DNA of 64,000 bases from Paraphysomonas bandaiensis (Eukaryota > Chrysophyceae): contig CBFFRP010000379.1 in the NCBI GenBank assembly GCA_965644295.1, positions 1-64,000 on the forward strand, in the 5' to 3' direction. Positions 1 to 10,239 of this stretch are shown here, in pieces. Both the position numbers and the translations under genes were made by a program. A model generated the notes under the pieces. It was given only the letters and a program-made list of their open reading frames with translations, did not search any database and had not been told where the DNA came from. Position 1 is the first letter of the stretch; every line of letters starts with the position of its first letter.

Positions 1-1205
1 CTGATCTCAAATCAGAACTTTTCGCAGAACTGGTTAAGTTGTCAGGACTTCGTCATGTTTTTAGTATTGCCAACAGGCATGTCAATGGATGTGAGCGTAT
101 TATTAAGGAAGTGGTTCGTCACATCCGTGCTATTTGTTTTGACAAGCGAATCGAGGCTGATGCTGTTTTGGAGGACGAACTGTTACTTGCCACTATCATG
201 TTCATTCTGAATACCCACGAGAGTAGTGAGACGGGGTATTCTGCGTTCGAACTGACGTTTGGGTCCCAGGATTCTATCTATAAGAATCTTTTGGCTGCCC
301 AGGGGAGAGACAATGATCCGTCTCATCAGCTGTTGAAAAGGCTGAACGATTACTTAGCTCTAGTTCGCCAGATATCAGCAGATTACCAGAAGTCTCTAGT
401 TGAGAAACGAGCTGAAGCGGGTTTGGATCCTGCCAAACAAAACCAGTATTGTCCAGGCGATTTTGTTATGTTCGACGCTGGTGCTAAACCACATCCGAAA
501 TTATCCTCGAGGATGAAGGGTCCTTTCGAAGTGGTACGGCAATACAAGAATGATGTTCAAATTCGAAACCTTCTTACCGGGGGAATTCGGGAATACTCTG
601 TCTCTGATCTTGAGCCATTTTTCGGAGATAAGGAATCGGCTATTGAAGCGGCGATGCGAGACCATGAACAATTTAAGGTGGAGGAGATTCTTTCATATAC
701 GGGAGATTCACGAACCAAATCTACGATGGTCTTCAAGGTGAAGTATGCGGACGGCGATATCTTGGACATTCCATGGACACCGGATATTCAGTGTGAGGCA
801 TATTATGATTTCTGTGAGTCTAGGCCTTACTTGCGGCACCTCGCATACGACTCGTTTACTGCGAAGCGTTTTATTTCTTCAATGAGGAAAGAGAATATCA
901 CAACAGTGTCGGTTGGAGATACTGTCTATGTTGATCTCAGGTTCTACGGTGACCTGTGGTACGAGAGTCTTGGTTTACCGGATTATGCCACGGCCGCGTA
1001 TGTCATGGAATTCACGTACACCCATTGGTATCACAAGAATTCCAAACGCAAGATTAGCGCCCGTTTTAATCTCAACGGTTCCAACTATGCCTTCGACAAC
1101 TATTTGGTCTATTGTTGGGGGTCCCAGAAGGATTTTGACCCTGCTCGCATGATTTTGGTTGATGCGTCGCTCGCTGCGGCTTATCCCAAAATTATTCAGG
1201 AGTAG
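1..1205 (+). CDS. Ty3/gypsy retrotransposon polyprotein, integrase C-terminal part (5' partial)
   Basis: The frame is open from the first bases of the window, so this is the tail of a longer pol polyprotein. The first ~50 residues match the end of a retroviral integrase core (an N-G-x-x-E-R stretch, where the third catalytic acid lies). Next comes a GPY/F-type module (residues around PGDFVMFDAGAKPHPKLSSR and the following KGPFEVV). After about residue 215 there is a chromo-like segment (VEEIL, then FKVKYADGDILDIPW). This order, core-GPY/F-chromo, is that of Ty3/gypsy chromoviruses; the chromo assignment is weaker than the GPY/F one. About 130 further residues after it are not recognised. The ORF is uninterrupted, so the copy may be young. 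A purine-rich tract follows the stop within 12 bp. Confidence 0.85.
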   Translation, partial: DLKSELFAELVKLSGLRHVFSIANRHVNGCERIIKEVVRHIRAICFDKRIEADAVLEDELLLATIMFILNTHESSETGYSAFELTFGSQDSIYKNLLAAQGRDNDPSHQLLKRLNDYLALVRQISADYQKSLVEKRAEAGLDPAKQNQYCPGDFVMFDAGAKPHPKLSSRMKGPFEVVRQYKNDVQIRNLLTGGIREYSVSDLEPFFGDKESAIEAAMRDHEQFKVEEILSYTGDSRTKSTMVFKVKYADGDILDIPWTPDIQCEAYYDFCESRPYLRHLAYDSFTAKRFISSMRKENITTVSVGDTVYVDLRFYGDLWYESLGLPDYATAAYVMEFTYTHWYHKNSKRKISARFNLNGSNYAFDNYLVYCWGSQKDFDPARMILVDASLAAAYPKIIQE

Positions 1206-1216
1206 CTACGGCATCC

Positions 1217-1230
1217 GGGGGGAGAAAGGG
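1217..1230 (+). other. Polypurine tract of the LTR retrotransposon
   Basis: A 14-bp run of only G and A lies 11 bp after the polyprotein stop, where plus-strand priming of an LTR retrotransposon is expected. The sequence TAATGTAAAG follows, and the TG at 1234 is a reasonable start for the 3' LTR. Confidence 0.7.
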
Positions 1231-3210
1231 TAATGTAAAGCCGTGGGCTTTTATAACGCCCTTGGTAGTTTTATATGATGATATATATTGGTATAATAGG
1301 CGGTTATAGTATATGGAGAAGGAATGAACAAGTTTTATAAGTAGTTGATAGATTGAATTATTAGAGTGATCTAAAGGGAACGAAACAAGACTTACTAACC
1401 ATCATGGACACGACTTCTGTATTTCCTACGAGCTTTTCGAGGGGGATGAGTAATACCAGCGTGATTAGGAGGAGGCATACGGCAGCGATTGGGGTTAGGA
1501 AGCAGTGATACACACAATTTCGTGGGCCTACGTGATTGCCACCCGTTGGTTTACACCTATATCCATATAGCAGTCGGTGTAACAGCGATTTGAGTTAGGA
1601 AACATTGATTGGTACCGCATGTGCGATATTCGTAGTCCATTCATCATTATGAGAAGCTTTCTGATGGTTTTGAACAGCTCTATGTGCTTGCTCATCGTTC
1701 CGGACTATGATATACGATTATTTTCCCATTATCACACACCATCGATTTTCTGTGGAATGGGGAGGAATTCGTAGGGTGCCATTGGGCACAGATGCATAGG
1801 TGTTCTAGGCATGCTGATGGTAAAATTTCCCTATGTATAGATGGCTAGGTCTGTTGTACACTGGTTCGCAGGAATGGCGATGTTTAACGGGTTGAAATGT
1901 GATTGCAGTTGTCATGAAATGTGCTTGCAATTTTTGTGGATTCGAAGATTGTCATTTTTGGGTGTTTGTGGCTCGAAAATCGGCGATTTTCTGCAATTCT
2001 CAAAAATTGGGGATTTTTGGGTTTTTTGGGACTCAAAAATCGGAGGTTTTTGGAAAAGACCTATTTAGGCGTATTTCAGGGGGTTTTTGACTATAAACGA
2101 TGTAGGATATGAATCGTATGTAGTGTAGTACATGTTTGAGCATATTGTACGGTTGTGGTTGCATTCAATGTCCTGTGTATGAGGAGGAGTCTTTAGACTA
2201 GGGGTCTGTCTTTCGTTTTGCTTGTAACTTAGTTTTTAATAATAATTCTCTATGAAATTAACATAGTTGGTTGACTGATCTGTCTATTGGGAGCTTTAGA
2301 TTGCAGGATACAGGGGAGCTTGTGTTTCTGGCTGTTGGTTTCTTAAAGAGTTATTATTATAGCTTTCTGTTTTGTTGTTTCGATAAACAACCATTTCATA
2401 TCTTTTCAGTGATCTTAGGTTGCAAGACCTGAGTTGTTCATAGCCTCGTACTCTATATCGGCAATTGAAGAAGCAGTGGTCGTTAGCGAGTACAATGGTA
2501 ATGCAGCTCTGGACATATTGTTCAATTTTCACGATAATCTGCTCGCTTATAAGTATGTTCGGTATGTGTGCTGCAATCACATTAAGATGGCAGTTAGGAG
2601 CGAGCTGCATCTCCTCTCAGCAACCGCACTGTATACCGTATATACTGTATATGATGTATTTGCAGTATTCCTCTATCGTATGTATGCGTCTATATCACTC
2701 GTAGGTATACAGTATCAGTATACTGTACCCTACACTGTATAAATACAGGAAGCGAATACTGAACCAATGCTTTCCCTATTCTCAATTCTGATTGGTCGAG
2801 TGCCCATTATCGTTTAGATGAGCAGCAGTTGAGAGTGTATACGGCAGAGTTCATACATTAATGTGTAGAGTATGAAGAAGAAGAATTCTCCAAGAACATT
2901 CATAAATATCGTCACTCCTTCGCAGAAAATTTGGATTTAGTCACTGTGTGGCTGTCAACGCCCAAGCGCATCGTCATTCTTTTTAGTTAAGCTTGTTCTC
3001 TCTTTGTTGGTTGTTGTAGCTCGTCACTTTTTCTGTTTAGTACTGAACTGCATAGCTGGTGAGTTGTGCTTTAGTTTCTTGGGGTGCCGAGAAGCATTTA
3101 GTACTGCAGAAGTAGTATAAGTTAATAATAAGCAGCATTCTCTCTGTTAAAGCGAGTTTTAGCTTATTTAGAGTTTGGCTCTCAGGTCCCAACCTGAGTT
3201 CCATTGCAGG
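1231..3210 (+). mobile_element. Probable 3' LTR and/or retrotransposon-associated non-coding DNA
   Basis: This ~2-kb stretch has no convincing gene. It starts right after the polypurine tract, so the 3' LTR begins here. A TATAAATA box at about 2737, downstream of short GTATA/TATAC repeats, could be the LTR promoter. Around 1960-2060 a G/T-rich motif (AAAATCGG...TTTTTGG) is repeated. The 5' LTR is outside the window, so the far end cannot be placed. The next recognisable sequence is a capsid gene fragment whose homology stops near 3210, so the LTR could run up to that junction. ORFs of 60-104 codons within it look random. Confidence 0.4.
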
Positions 3211-3738
3211 TGTAGCACTATTTATATTATTTAAAACGAAATTTGACGATGCTATTAAAACGTTTCTCACTGTAAATAAATTTATACCAATTGTTGATAA
3301 TAATGTTAATGAATCTGAATAATAGGGTATATTATCTTCAAATCCTAATAATTCAAAACAGGTTGAAGTATTTGAAAAAGAAAAATCATAAGTACTATGG
3401 GTAAATTGTAATTTATTAGTTGATGAGTTATAAGTTATTGTAAATCCTGGTTCTAAATTGGACTGTAAAAACCTTATTAAAGTTCTAATATTATAATTGG
3501 CTTTTGTAATTGTAAGTGAATATGAGATACTATTTAATGTATAATTCAGTGTGTTATTGGTTGAATTAACATTATAAAAAGAGTACGGTATAGAGGCATC
3601 AATTACTGATATATAGGCTTTATGACGTCGTTTAACGTCTATCTTCGGTAATATAAAAATACAATCAGTAGTTTTATTATTTAGGTATTGATTAGCTGTC
3701 TTGCTGTTTAGAACAATCTGTATTTTCTCCATTAACAT
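3037..3738 (-). pseudogene. PLV relic: truncated penton-like minor capsid protein
   Basis: The first ~170 residues align with the penton-like protein of the intact element at 18439-19173. Shared segments include LNSK-T/S-AN-x-Y, IPYSFYN, TITYNS-x-TNKL, HSTYDF and NNIN-x-x-TP. By eye just over half of the residues are identical. Similarity stops at the NNINSATP segment (plus-strand position about 3210). The remaining ~60 residues are unrelated, so the C-terminal part of the jelly-roll protein has been replaced. Penton proteins form the capsid vertices of polinton-like viruses. The start is ATG at 3738 or 3732. The gene overlaps the end of the upstream acidic gene, the same arrangement as in the intact virus. 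Truncation by insertion of the neighbouring LTR element is likely but not proven. Confidence 0.8.
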
Positions 3739-3907
3739 TATCAGATATATTTATATTTGCAAAATCATAAGTCAACATGTCTGTATCTATATTATTATTT
3801 CTGTTTAATTTTGGTGTGTCTAAGTTAATTACTTTGTCTAAGTCTATAACATTTTTCTTTGGAAATTCATAATTATCATAGTCTATTTCCCATTCTAGGC
3901 CGTCCAT
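3692..3907 (-). CDS. PLV relic: small acidic protein upstream of the penton gene
   Basis: About 71 residues, starting at the ATG at 3907, which directly follows a TATAT stretch like other starts in these elements. It is acidic and Asn-rich. It sits in the same position relative to the penton gene as the 114-aa acidic protein at 19163-19507, and both contain an I-D-x-x-M-L-x-Y segment. Function is unknown; the synteny suggests a conserved two-gene capsid unit. It is shorter than its counterpart and may be decayed. Confidence 0.5.
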   Translation of the reverse strand: MDGLEWEIDYDNYEFPKKNVIDLDKVINLDTPKLNRNNNIDTDMLTYDFANINISDNVNGENTDCSKQQDS

Positions 3908-4174
3908 ATATAAGTATATCACATAATATATTTATATATTTTACATCTAAGGGATAATTTCGCGAACAATTATCGCATTTTTATCCCTTAATTTACCTTA
4001 TCAGTTTATCAGTTGCATTTTTTTATAATATTTTATTTCCATCCTACAGAATTACTGTGATATTCACCATATATAAGTATATCACATAATATATTTATAT
4101 ATTTTACATCTAAGGGATAATTTCCCCGAAAATTTAGGGATTTTTATCCCTTAATTTACCTTATCAGTTTATCA
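3904..4174. repeat. 108-bp direct duplication with terminator-like hairpins
   Basis: Positions 3904-4011 and 4067-4174 are near-identical direct copies starting CCATATATAAGTATATCAC. Each contains the inverted repeat TAAGGGATAA / TTATCCCTTA (3948-3957 with 3981-3990; 4111-4120 with 4144-4153). The loops differ between copies while the stems are kept. Between the copies, 4031-4070 repeats the 3' end of the coiled-coil gene at 4655-4694. The second copy runs into the 3' end of the gene at 4172, so the hairpin may form mRNA 3' ends. The block looks like a rearrangement of a gene 3' end. Confidence 0.75.
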
Positions 4175-4618
4175 ATCATCATCATCATCCATTAGTTTGT
4201 CAACAACATTTAATGAATATTTCCATTTTTTTGTTTTCATTTTTCTTTTATTTCCGTCGTTTTCTATGATGTATTCAATTGCATTTAAGAGTTTATCCCA
4301 TAAATAACGGCCATCTTTAGTAATAACTTCGTTTTTTCTTTCTTTTAAATTATTATCGTTAATATATTGTTCTGAACAATTATTTAAAAATGTAGAAAAT
4401 TCATAAGGATAATGTAACATAGCGACATCAAAACGTTTTTTAAAACGTCTGTGTATTACATCCTGAACTTCATCAACTGTTTTACTTAATTTATGCTTTT
4501 TGCAGTCAGAACAATCACGATGTTTATATATTATATCGTTATCATCCACGCATTCACCTTTTGCTTCATCATCAACATTTTCACAACATATGAAATATTT
4601 TATATCTGTGTGTGGCAT
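4172..4618 (-). CDS. PLV relic: hypothetical protein A (Cys/His-containing)
   Basis: This 148-aa ORF starts at an ATG preceded by an A/T motif of the tatata-ATG type. The N-terminus carries a CC pair and later CSDCKKHK, a possible metal-binding arrangement. The C-terminal half has the segment YIIENDGNKRKMKTKKW and ends in five Asp residues. A broken paralogue lies at 5022-5449 with the same order of motifs. I do not recognise the family. Tandem paralogues, the shared promoter style and the adjacent penton gene argue that it belongs to the virus-derived relic rather than to the host. Confidence 0.6.
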   Translation of the reverse strand: MPHTDIKYFICCENVDDEAKGECVDDNDIIYKHRDCSDCKKHKLSKTVDEVQDVIHRRFKKRFDVAMLHYPYEFSTFLNNCSEQYINDNNLKERKNEVITKDGRYLWDKLLNAIEYIIENDGNKRKMKTKKWKYSLNVVDKLMDDDDD

Positions 4619-4654
4619 TATAATAATAGCATATATTTATATTATTATAATATT

Positions 4655-4939
4655 TTATTTCCATCCTACAGAATCACTGCGATATTCACCGTGTAGAAAA
4701 TCATATTTTCTTAATAATTCAGTCCTTTTATCTTCGTCCTTATTTTCATATATGATTAATTGCCGTTCATTTAATAGCTCTACTTGTAGTTCTTTCTTTT
4801 GTTTCTGAAGTTCTGATAATGTAATTTTCATGTCTTCTATTTCTCTATCTAAATTTCTTATCTCTTCCTGAATTTTAGGCATATGCGTTTTTCTAATACT
4901 GTATACTTCACCTTTCAACTTTAATAAATACTCACTCAT
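4655..4939 (-). CDS. PLV relic: coiled-coil protein
   Basis: 94 residues with a long heptad-like helix over about residues 20-75 (EEIRNLDREIEDM, then LSELQKQKKELQVELL), so probably a dimeric coiled coil. The start ATG at 4939 follows the same A/T-rich leader seen at 5449. The last ~40 bp are duplicated at 4031-4070. No catalytic motif is visible and the role is unknown. Confidence 0.55.
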   Translation of the reverse strand: MSEYLLKLKGEVYSIRKTHMPKIQEEIRNLDREIEDMKITLSELQKQKKELQVELLNERQLIIYENKDEDKRTELLRKYDFLHGEYRSDSVGWK

Positions 4940-5021
4940 TATAATATATGACTATATATTTTTTTTAATTATTTTATATTTTTACATATGTAATAATTGA
5001 AATAAATTATAGTATTTTTAA

Positions 5022-5449
5022 TGTGTTAGTTTATCAATAATATTCATTGAATATACCCACTTATCCGTTTCCATTTTCTCTTTATCGCCGTCATTTTCAA
5101 TGATATAAACAACTGAATCCCAAAACTTATTTTTAAGATAAAATTCATCTTGAACATCATCATCTTCGTTTTCTCTTAAACCTGATTTAATAATAAATTT
5201 TTCATGCCAATCGTAACATTCAGGTGTATTGTTTACTGGTCTAAAAGTAAAAAAATTGCTACTTTAAAAACCCTTTTCAAACCGTTTGCTTATTATATCA
5301 TTGACTTCATCAGCTGGCCTATTTAACTTATGTTTTAGACAGTCAAATGGATCATTATGAATGTACTTTTTATGTTTGTAGTAGTACTTACCGTTACGCT
5401 CGGAATCAACATTACTACAACAATGAAAATATTTTAATTCTTTTGACAT
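5022..5449 (-). pseudogene. PLV relic: broken paralogue of hypothetical protein A
   Basis: The first part (5264-5449, 61 codons) resembles the protein at 4172-4618: KYFHCC, CLKHKLNRPADEV and ISKRFEKGF match KYFICC, CKKHKLSKTVDEV and IHRRFKKRF. It ends at a TAA near 5264. The same frame continues past this stop and still matches the relative's C-terminus (VYIIENDGDKEKMETDKW, then a segment ending DKL) before a stop near 5022. The break is therefore a single in-frame nonsense codon with no shift of frame, which marks this gene as decaying. Confidence 0.75.
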
Positions 5450-6020
5450 TATAATATAACTATATATTTTTTTATTATTTTATATTCTTATATATGTAAA
5501 ACAGGGAGTAAAATACGGCATGTCTATATATAGTGTTAAACAGGTCTATTGTTCCGTCTATCTGTTGTAATTGTTCGGTGTTTAAGTCAGGGTTGGTTGA
5601 TTGTTTGGTTAATAGGGTCGGTTGATTGTTTGGTATAAAGGGTTGGTTGATCGCTGGGGTTAATATGTATAGTATTATTTTATTTTGATTGCATTTTTTT
5701 TGACATTTTTGTTGAAAATATTTATTTCTGATATTTATTTTTTAGAAAAAAGTTTTTTTTAAAGAAAAATGTTGTAAAAAATGTAGTGTATACTGTTACA
5801 AAATTTGTGAAAATAAGATTTTTTTTGCATTTTTTATTGTGAAAGGTGACACGACATTTTTTATGCAAAAAAGTGTATAAAAAAATGTAATGTACAATAT
5901 TGGAAGCACTTGTACGTGATAAAGAGTAATACCATAGGGGCAAGGGTTGGTGTAAGTTAATAGTTTGCATGGTCACGGTTAACACTGTACAGGGGGTGAA
6001 ATCCCCCTCTTCTCTCTCTT
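5450..6020. other. A/T-rich non-coding stretch with short G/T repeats
   Basis: No supported gene. Around 5590-5660 a short imperfect repeat (GGTTGGTTGATTG-type, three to four units) is visible. From 5690 to 5900 the sequence is dominated by T and A runs. The relic gene leaders end near 5480, and the right edge of the relic is not marked by a recognisable terminal repeat. Confidence 0.5.
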
Positions 6021-6024
6021 TTTT

Positions 6025-6168
6025 TGCTTTCGTAGCGTTAAATAGTAGGATAAAAGAGTTTGTATTGATTAGTTACGGGTAGTGGTCTAACTAGTATGAC
6101 TAGCATTCTTCTAGCCACTAATTGATGCAAGGTCTCAACGCCTATTGCTAAATAATCAGACATTCACT
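6025..6168 (+). repeat. Dispersed repeat family R1, copy 1
   Basis: The segment containing CGTAGCGTTAAATAGTAGGA, then AAAGAGTTTGTATTGATTAG and ending near CGCCTATTGCTAAATAATCA, recurs at 29020-29174 (opposite strand), 29567-29725 and 61548-61715. This copy lacks the GTGGTTGCACCTTGGTGCTT head seen in copies 3 and 4. It has no coding capacity. Confidence 0.75.
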
Positions 6169-6770
6169 TTTTTTTTTTATGTGGTACTTAATGAAATAAT
6201 TATAACTCATACAGACATACATGCTTTATATTGAGAAGCTTGTGTTGTGATATAGTATCACTTTAAAAACCAATTAATGTAATTGGCAATTATTGCCAAT
6301 AATTTGAAAACCAATTTATTGTTTACGCAAGCCTGACAGTAAGAACATCTATTATAGCAAGAGCTGATACGCATATTTACAGCTTGTATTTAGAGTAAGT
6401 ACTACGGTGTAGATGCGTAGATTGTATCAGCCGAGTCATCATAAGAGACCCGTTATATAGATACTCAAGACTAAAGCTAAACCATAGCAAAATTATATAG
6501 GTTGCACCTGTGATGGTTTATTACATAGTAGTGTGCGACTAGTAAATTACATTAACAGAAGTCTTCATACCATATTGAGCGTGAGAAATTACCTCTCAAC
6601 GTTACCTCTGTTAAACTCTGACTTCGCTTCAACATACAGCGCATTGTCTGCTTCAGAACGCCGCTGACATAGCATAGTTTTTTTCGCATTGTCGAGCCCC
6701 CCTTTCACTGTGAACAGAATGCAAAGAATCGTACGCATTCTCTACGAAATTATAAATATAATCATACACA
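6169..6770. other. Intergenic, no gene seen
   Basis: The stretch between repeat R1 and the 3' end of the REEP-like gene holds no supported ORF. A CAATTAATGTAATTGGCAAT / ATTGCCAATAATTTGAAAAC palindrome-like patch lies near 6270-6315. I see nothing else. Confidence 0.4.
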
Positions 6771-7925
6771 TTATCCGACTTGAGAACACATTATTCTGAA
6801 GGCCCTTCTCAGGGAAAGTAATTTAATTCTTTCTTCATGCAAAGCTAGCAGTCTCAAACACTTAAGCATTACAGTCCGGGCTCTTGATGTAATGATTTGA
6901 AAGCAGTTCACAATGGCAGCCCCATCTTTGACTGAGGCTCTGCTGTCACTCTGTGAGGTGTTATCCACATTTATGAGGACATGTATAGCTCTATACAGCT
7001 GAGTTGGTACGAACAACTCCAATACCATGATCGACTTATCGCTTGATACATTAGTCTCACTGTCCTCCAAGTGAACGGAACTAATATTGTAGAGCGGTAT
7101 GGACAAACATTGCGGAGGAACGTTATCAACGTTGCCATCATTCGAAATATGGTTTTCATTGATAAGGAAAGCAACCAGAAAAACCTCCCGGTGAATTCTG
7201 CATTGATAATCTAGAAAAACAGCCTGATGCTCAGGAATACCCAGTGAGTGAACTGTCAGGGTACAAATTCTAAGTGCAATGCTAGACTCCTGCAGGCACG
7301 AGATATAATCCGACAGCAGAGATTGTTCCGCAGCTATAATTGCTGGTTTCGCATTGATAACATGTTGGGGGTCACTAGATTCTACTATTCCTGCAAGACT
7401 ACCGAATAGGTCCATGCCTATCACTTGAGACACAGGGCGAAAAAAATCTGAGCTGTCTGACGAGCCCAATATAATATTCCACAATACTACTTGAATATGT
7501 TTCATCGACCTTCGTCGGATATCCTGACTCACATCATCAATCTTTTGGTCAATATCAGCCTCATATTTCTCAAAAAAAGGTTCGATTATTCGGGTATACA
7601 GCTGATATGCTCCTTGGGTTCTTGGCAATGTCAACCAGCACACCAGAACTACTTTTAACTCATAATAAAAAGGAATTTTCCACAAAATAAAATCAAATAT
7701 AGATTCGAAAAGAATAAAGAAAGAAAAAACAGACCAATACGTTAACCACTCCTTCAGATCGTCTTCATTGTTGGAAATAACAGCCTTCGCGGAGCACAAT
7801 GATGGGAGTATGTATCCAAACAATGATAGCAGAACTCCTGATACGGTTGTGCGCAAAGAACAGAGCCATGATACATATAAGCTTGATGACATCGGGACAG
7901 CTCTGGGAATTAATGTTGATAGCAT
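6771..7925 (-). CDS. REEP/HVA22 (TB2/DP1) family ER membrane-shaping protein
   Basis: Intronless, 384 residues. Residues about 55-125 carry the TB2/DP1/HVA22 signature: EWLTYWSVFSFF, then a hydrophobic pair of segments, WKIPFYYELK, a VCWLTLPRTQGA stretch and YTRIIEPF. Proteins of this family insert hairpins into ER membranes and promote tubule curvature (family knowledge). The N-terminal ~50 residues contain a further hydrophobic segment. The ~250 residues after the domain are unrelated to typical short REEP proteins (about 200 aa in total) and have no motif I can name, so this is a long variant. The start ATG at 7925 is the most upstream in the frame. Confidence 0.8.
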   Translation of the reverse strand: MLSTLIPRAVPMSSSLYVSWLCSLRTTVSGVLLSLFGYILPSLCSAKAVISNNEDDLKEWLTYWSVFSFFILFESIFDFILWKIPFYYELKVVLVCWLTLPRTQGAYQLYTRIIEPFFEKYEADIDQKIDDVSQDIRRRSMKHIQVVLWNIILGSSDSSDFFRPVSQVIGMDLFGSLAGIVESSDPQHVINAKPAIIAAEQSLLSDYISCLQESSIALRICTLTVHSLGIPEHQAVFLDYQCRIHREVFLVAFLINENHISNDGNVDNVPPQCLSIPLYNISSVHLEDSETNVSSDKSIMVLELFVPTQLYRAIHVLINVDNTSQSDSRASVKDGAAIVNCFQIITSRARTVMLKCLRLLALHEERIKLLSLRRAFRIMCSQVG

Positions 7926-8233
7926 GGATTGAGGTAAGAGGCAGAGTTGGTGTTACTACTCGTACTTCACTTGTATTCTATCACTGGAATACCGCAAGCC
8001 TACTATGTACACGGTATACTGATGTATTCCGGTCTATACGTTGAGCGGAAGGGCGGTGGTCCACATATTTTTGTTTCGAGTGTTTGCAATGAACTAAAAA
8101 AATATGCTGCAGGCCATATGAGCATGAGCATGTATTCTGTGTATGTGTAGCTATAGAGAAGCATACGTGTGAGGTTCTAGTAGACTTATTTAACATATTA
8201 CGTTGTTAGACCACCTTACCACACTCATCCATA

Positions 8234-10239
8234 ATGCTATCTCGTAGTCACGGAAGGGTTATCAGAGCGGTGTTTTCTTCTCACGCAAGAAGCACGAGCT
8301 CTGCCCCGACAGTAAAGAATTTCATTAACGGAAAATTTGAGGAGTCGAAAGCTACCAAATGGATCGATGTACGCAATCCAGCTACTCAGGAGATCGTCTG
8401 TCGTGTCCCTCAATGTACGTATTGATTGACATGTGATTTTTTTGGGTTAATTGTGATCTAGCAACTCCAGAGGAGCTCGCTAGGGCTGAGGCTGGAGCCA
8501 AAGAGGCCTTTATTAAGTGGAAGGAGGTCCCTATCCAGCAGAGGCAGCGTGTTTTCTTCAAGTTTCAAGCGCTGATTCGCGAGCACACCGAGGAGCTCGC
8601 ACATAGCATCACCACTGAGCAGGGCAAGACCTTGGGAGATGCCCGAGGAGATGTATTCCGCGGCCTGGAGGTGGTTGAAACTGCTTGTAATGCTGCCACC
8701 GTGCTCATGGGTGAGACTTCCGAGAACTTGGCTCGGGGTCTTGACACATACTCTTACCGTCAGCCCCTTGGTGTCACTGCAGGCATCTGTCCCTTTAACT
8801 TCCCGGCCATGATCCCCATGTGGATGTTTTCATTGGCAACCGTCTGCGGCAACACCATGCTCGTCAAGCCTTCTGAGCGTGACCCGGGTATTTACACATG
8901 CTATACACAGCATTTTAATTATTGTGCGGCGATATATGTCTATATATGGTTATTTTGTGTGTTCACTGTGATTGTACGAGAAGCACTTCCTTCTTACCGT
9001 ATATCCAGGTGCCACTATGATCCTTGCGAAGCTCCTTCAAGAGGCAGGATTACCTGATGGGGTTATGCAAGTTGTGCACGGTGCGCATGACACGGTGAAC
9101 TTTTTGTGCGATGCACCGGCTGTTAAGGCCATCTCATTCGTTGGAGGCAATGCTGCTGGAGAATATATATTTGCTCGGTTCGTGAAATATTTTGCCTGAG
9201 TATCTTCTCAAATTTCTTATGATTTATCGATACAGTGGAACTGCCAATGGCAAACGTGTGCAGGCCAACCTTGGAGCCAAGAATCATGCCACTATTATGC
9301 CTGATGCTGACAAGGAGGCCACTCTTAACGCTTTGGTAGGTGCTGCTTTCGGTGCTGCTGGTAAGTGTGTACACCTGCTATAGTGCTCCGAAATATACGG
9401 AGATGTTGCTTGGCCGTACTAATATTGTGTTGTGTATTATTAACCCAGGCCAGCGCTGTATGGCATTGTCGACTGTTATCTTTGTCGGGGAGACTGTCAA
9501 GTGGATTCCTGAGCTTGTAGAAAAGGCTAAAGTCCTGAAGGTTGGATCGGGTATGGTCCTGCATTGTTTTCGTTCTTCTGAAAAATATGATGTGTCTCTA
9601 TTGTATTTCACAGGCATGGATGCGGACACTGATGTGGGCCCTGTCATATCTCCCGAGGCTAAGGAGCGTATTGAGCGCTTGATACAGGCCGGTATCGATG
9701 ATGGTGCTCAGTGCCTACTTGACGGCAGGGGAACTACAGTGAAGGGATACGAGAAAGGAAACTTTGTGGGCCCCACTATTTTGCATGGGGTAGACAAAAA
9801 CAACTTGGCGTACACTGAGGAGATTTTTGGCCCTGTTTTGGTGACTCTAGGTGTGGATACTTTGGAAGATGCTATTGCCTTCACGAACTCTTCTCCCTAT
9901 GGCAATGGGTGTGCAATCTTCACTCAGAGCGGTGCTGCTGCTCGTAAATACCAACACGAAGTGGATGTTGGGCAAGTTGGTATCAATGTACCCATCCCGG
10001 TCCCTCTGCCAATGTTTTCCTTTACCGGGTCCAGAGGCAGCATTAGAGGAGATGTCCATTTCTACGGCAAGCAGGTATGGCAGTGTTGCGTTGACACATA
10101 CTTTGAGTTAACGATAAACTATGTATCGCAGGGCCCCATGTTTTACACCCAAATCAAGACCATCACTTCTAACTGGGACTACAAGCCAGCTGCTAGCCGT
10201 GTGTCCATGGTCATGCCTACTCACGACAAGCACAACTAG
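8234..10239 (+). CDS. ALDH6A1: Methylmalonate-semialdehyde dehydrogenase, 7 exons
   Basis: The CoA-acylating dehydrogenase of valine and pyrimidine catabolism, normally mitochondrial. Inferred exons are 8234-8414, 8462-8887, 9009-9177, 9236-9360, 9449-9550, 9614-10074 and 10132-10239. Every intron is GT-AG and phases join correctly. Exon 1 begins with an Arg/Ser-rich leader ([20 protein letters not shown]), a likely mitochondrial transit peptide. It is followed by [12 protein letters not shown] and NPATQE. The nucleotide-binding and catalytic parts are intact: [42 protein letters not shown], and GQRCMALS with the catalytic Cys, created by the exon 4-5 junction. The C-terminus has [20 protein letters not shown] and FYGKQ. 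Introns are 47-121 nt. The gene ends ~790 bp before the integrated virus. Confidence 0.93.

Noticed and set aside
1841-2112. Overlapping 60-75-codon ORFs in three frames
   Set aside because: Caused by a G/T-rich repeat in the putative LTR.
5722-5985. 87-codon minus-strand ORF (Phe/Lys/Thr-rich)
   Set aside because: Derived from A/T runs; no viral or host motif.
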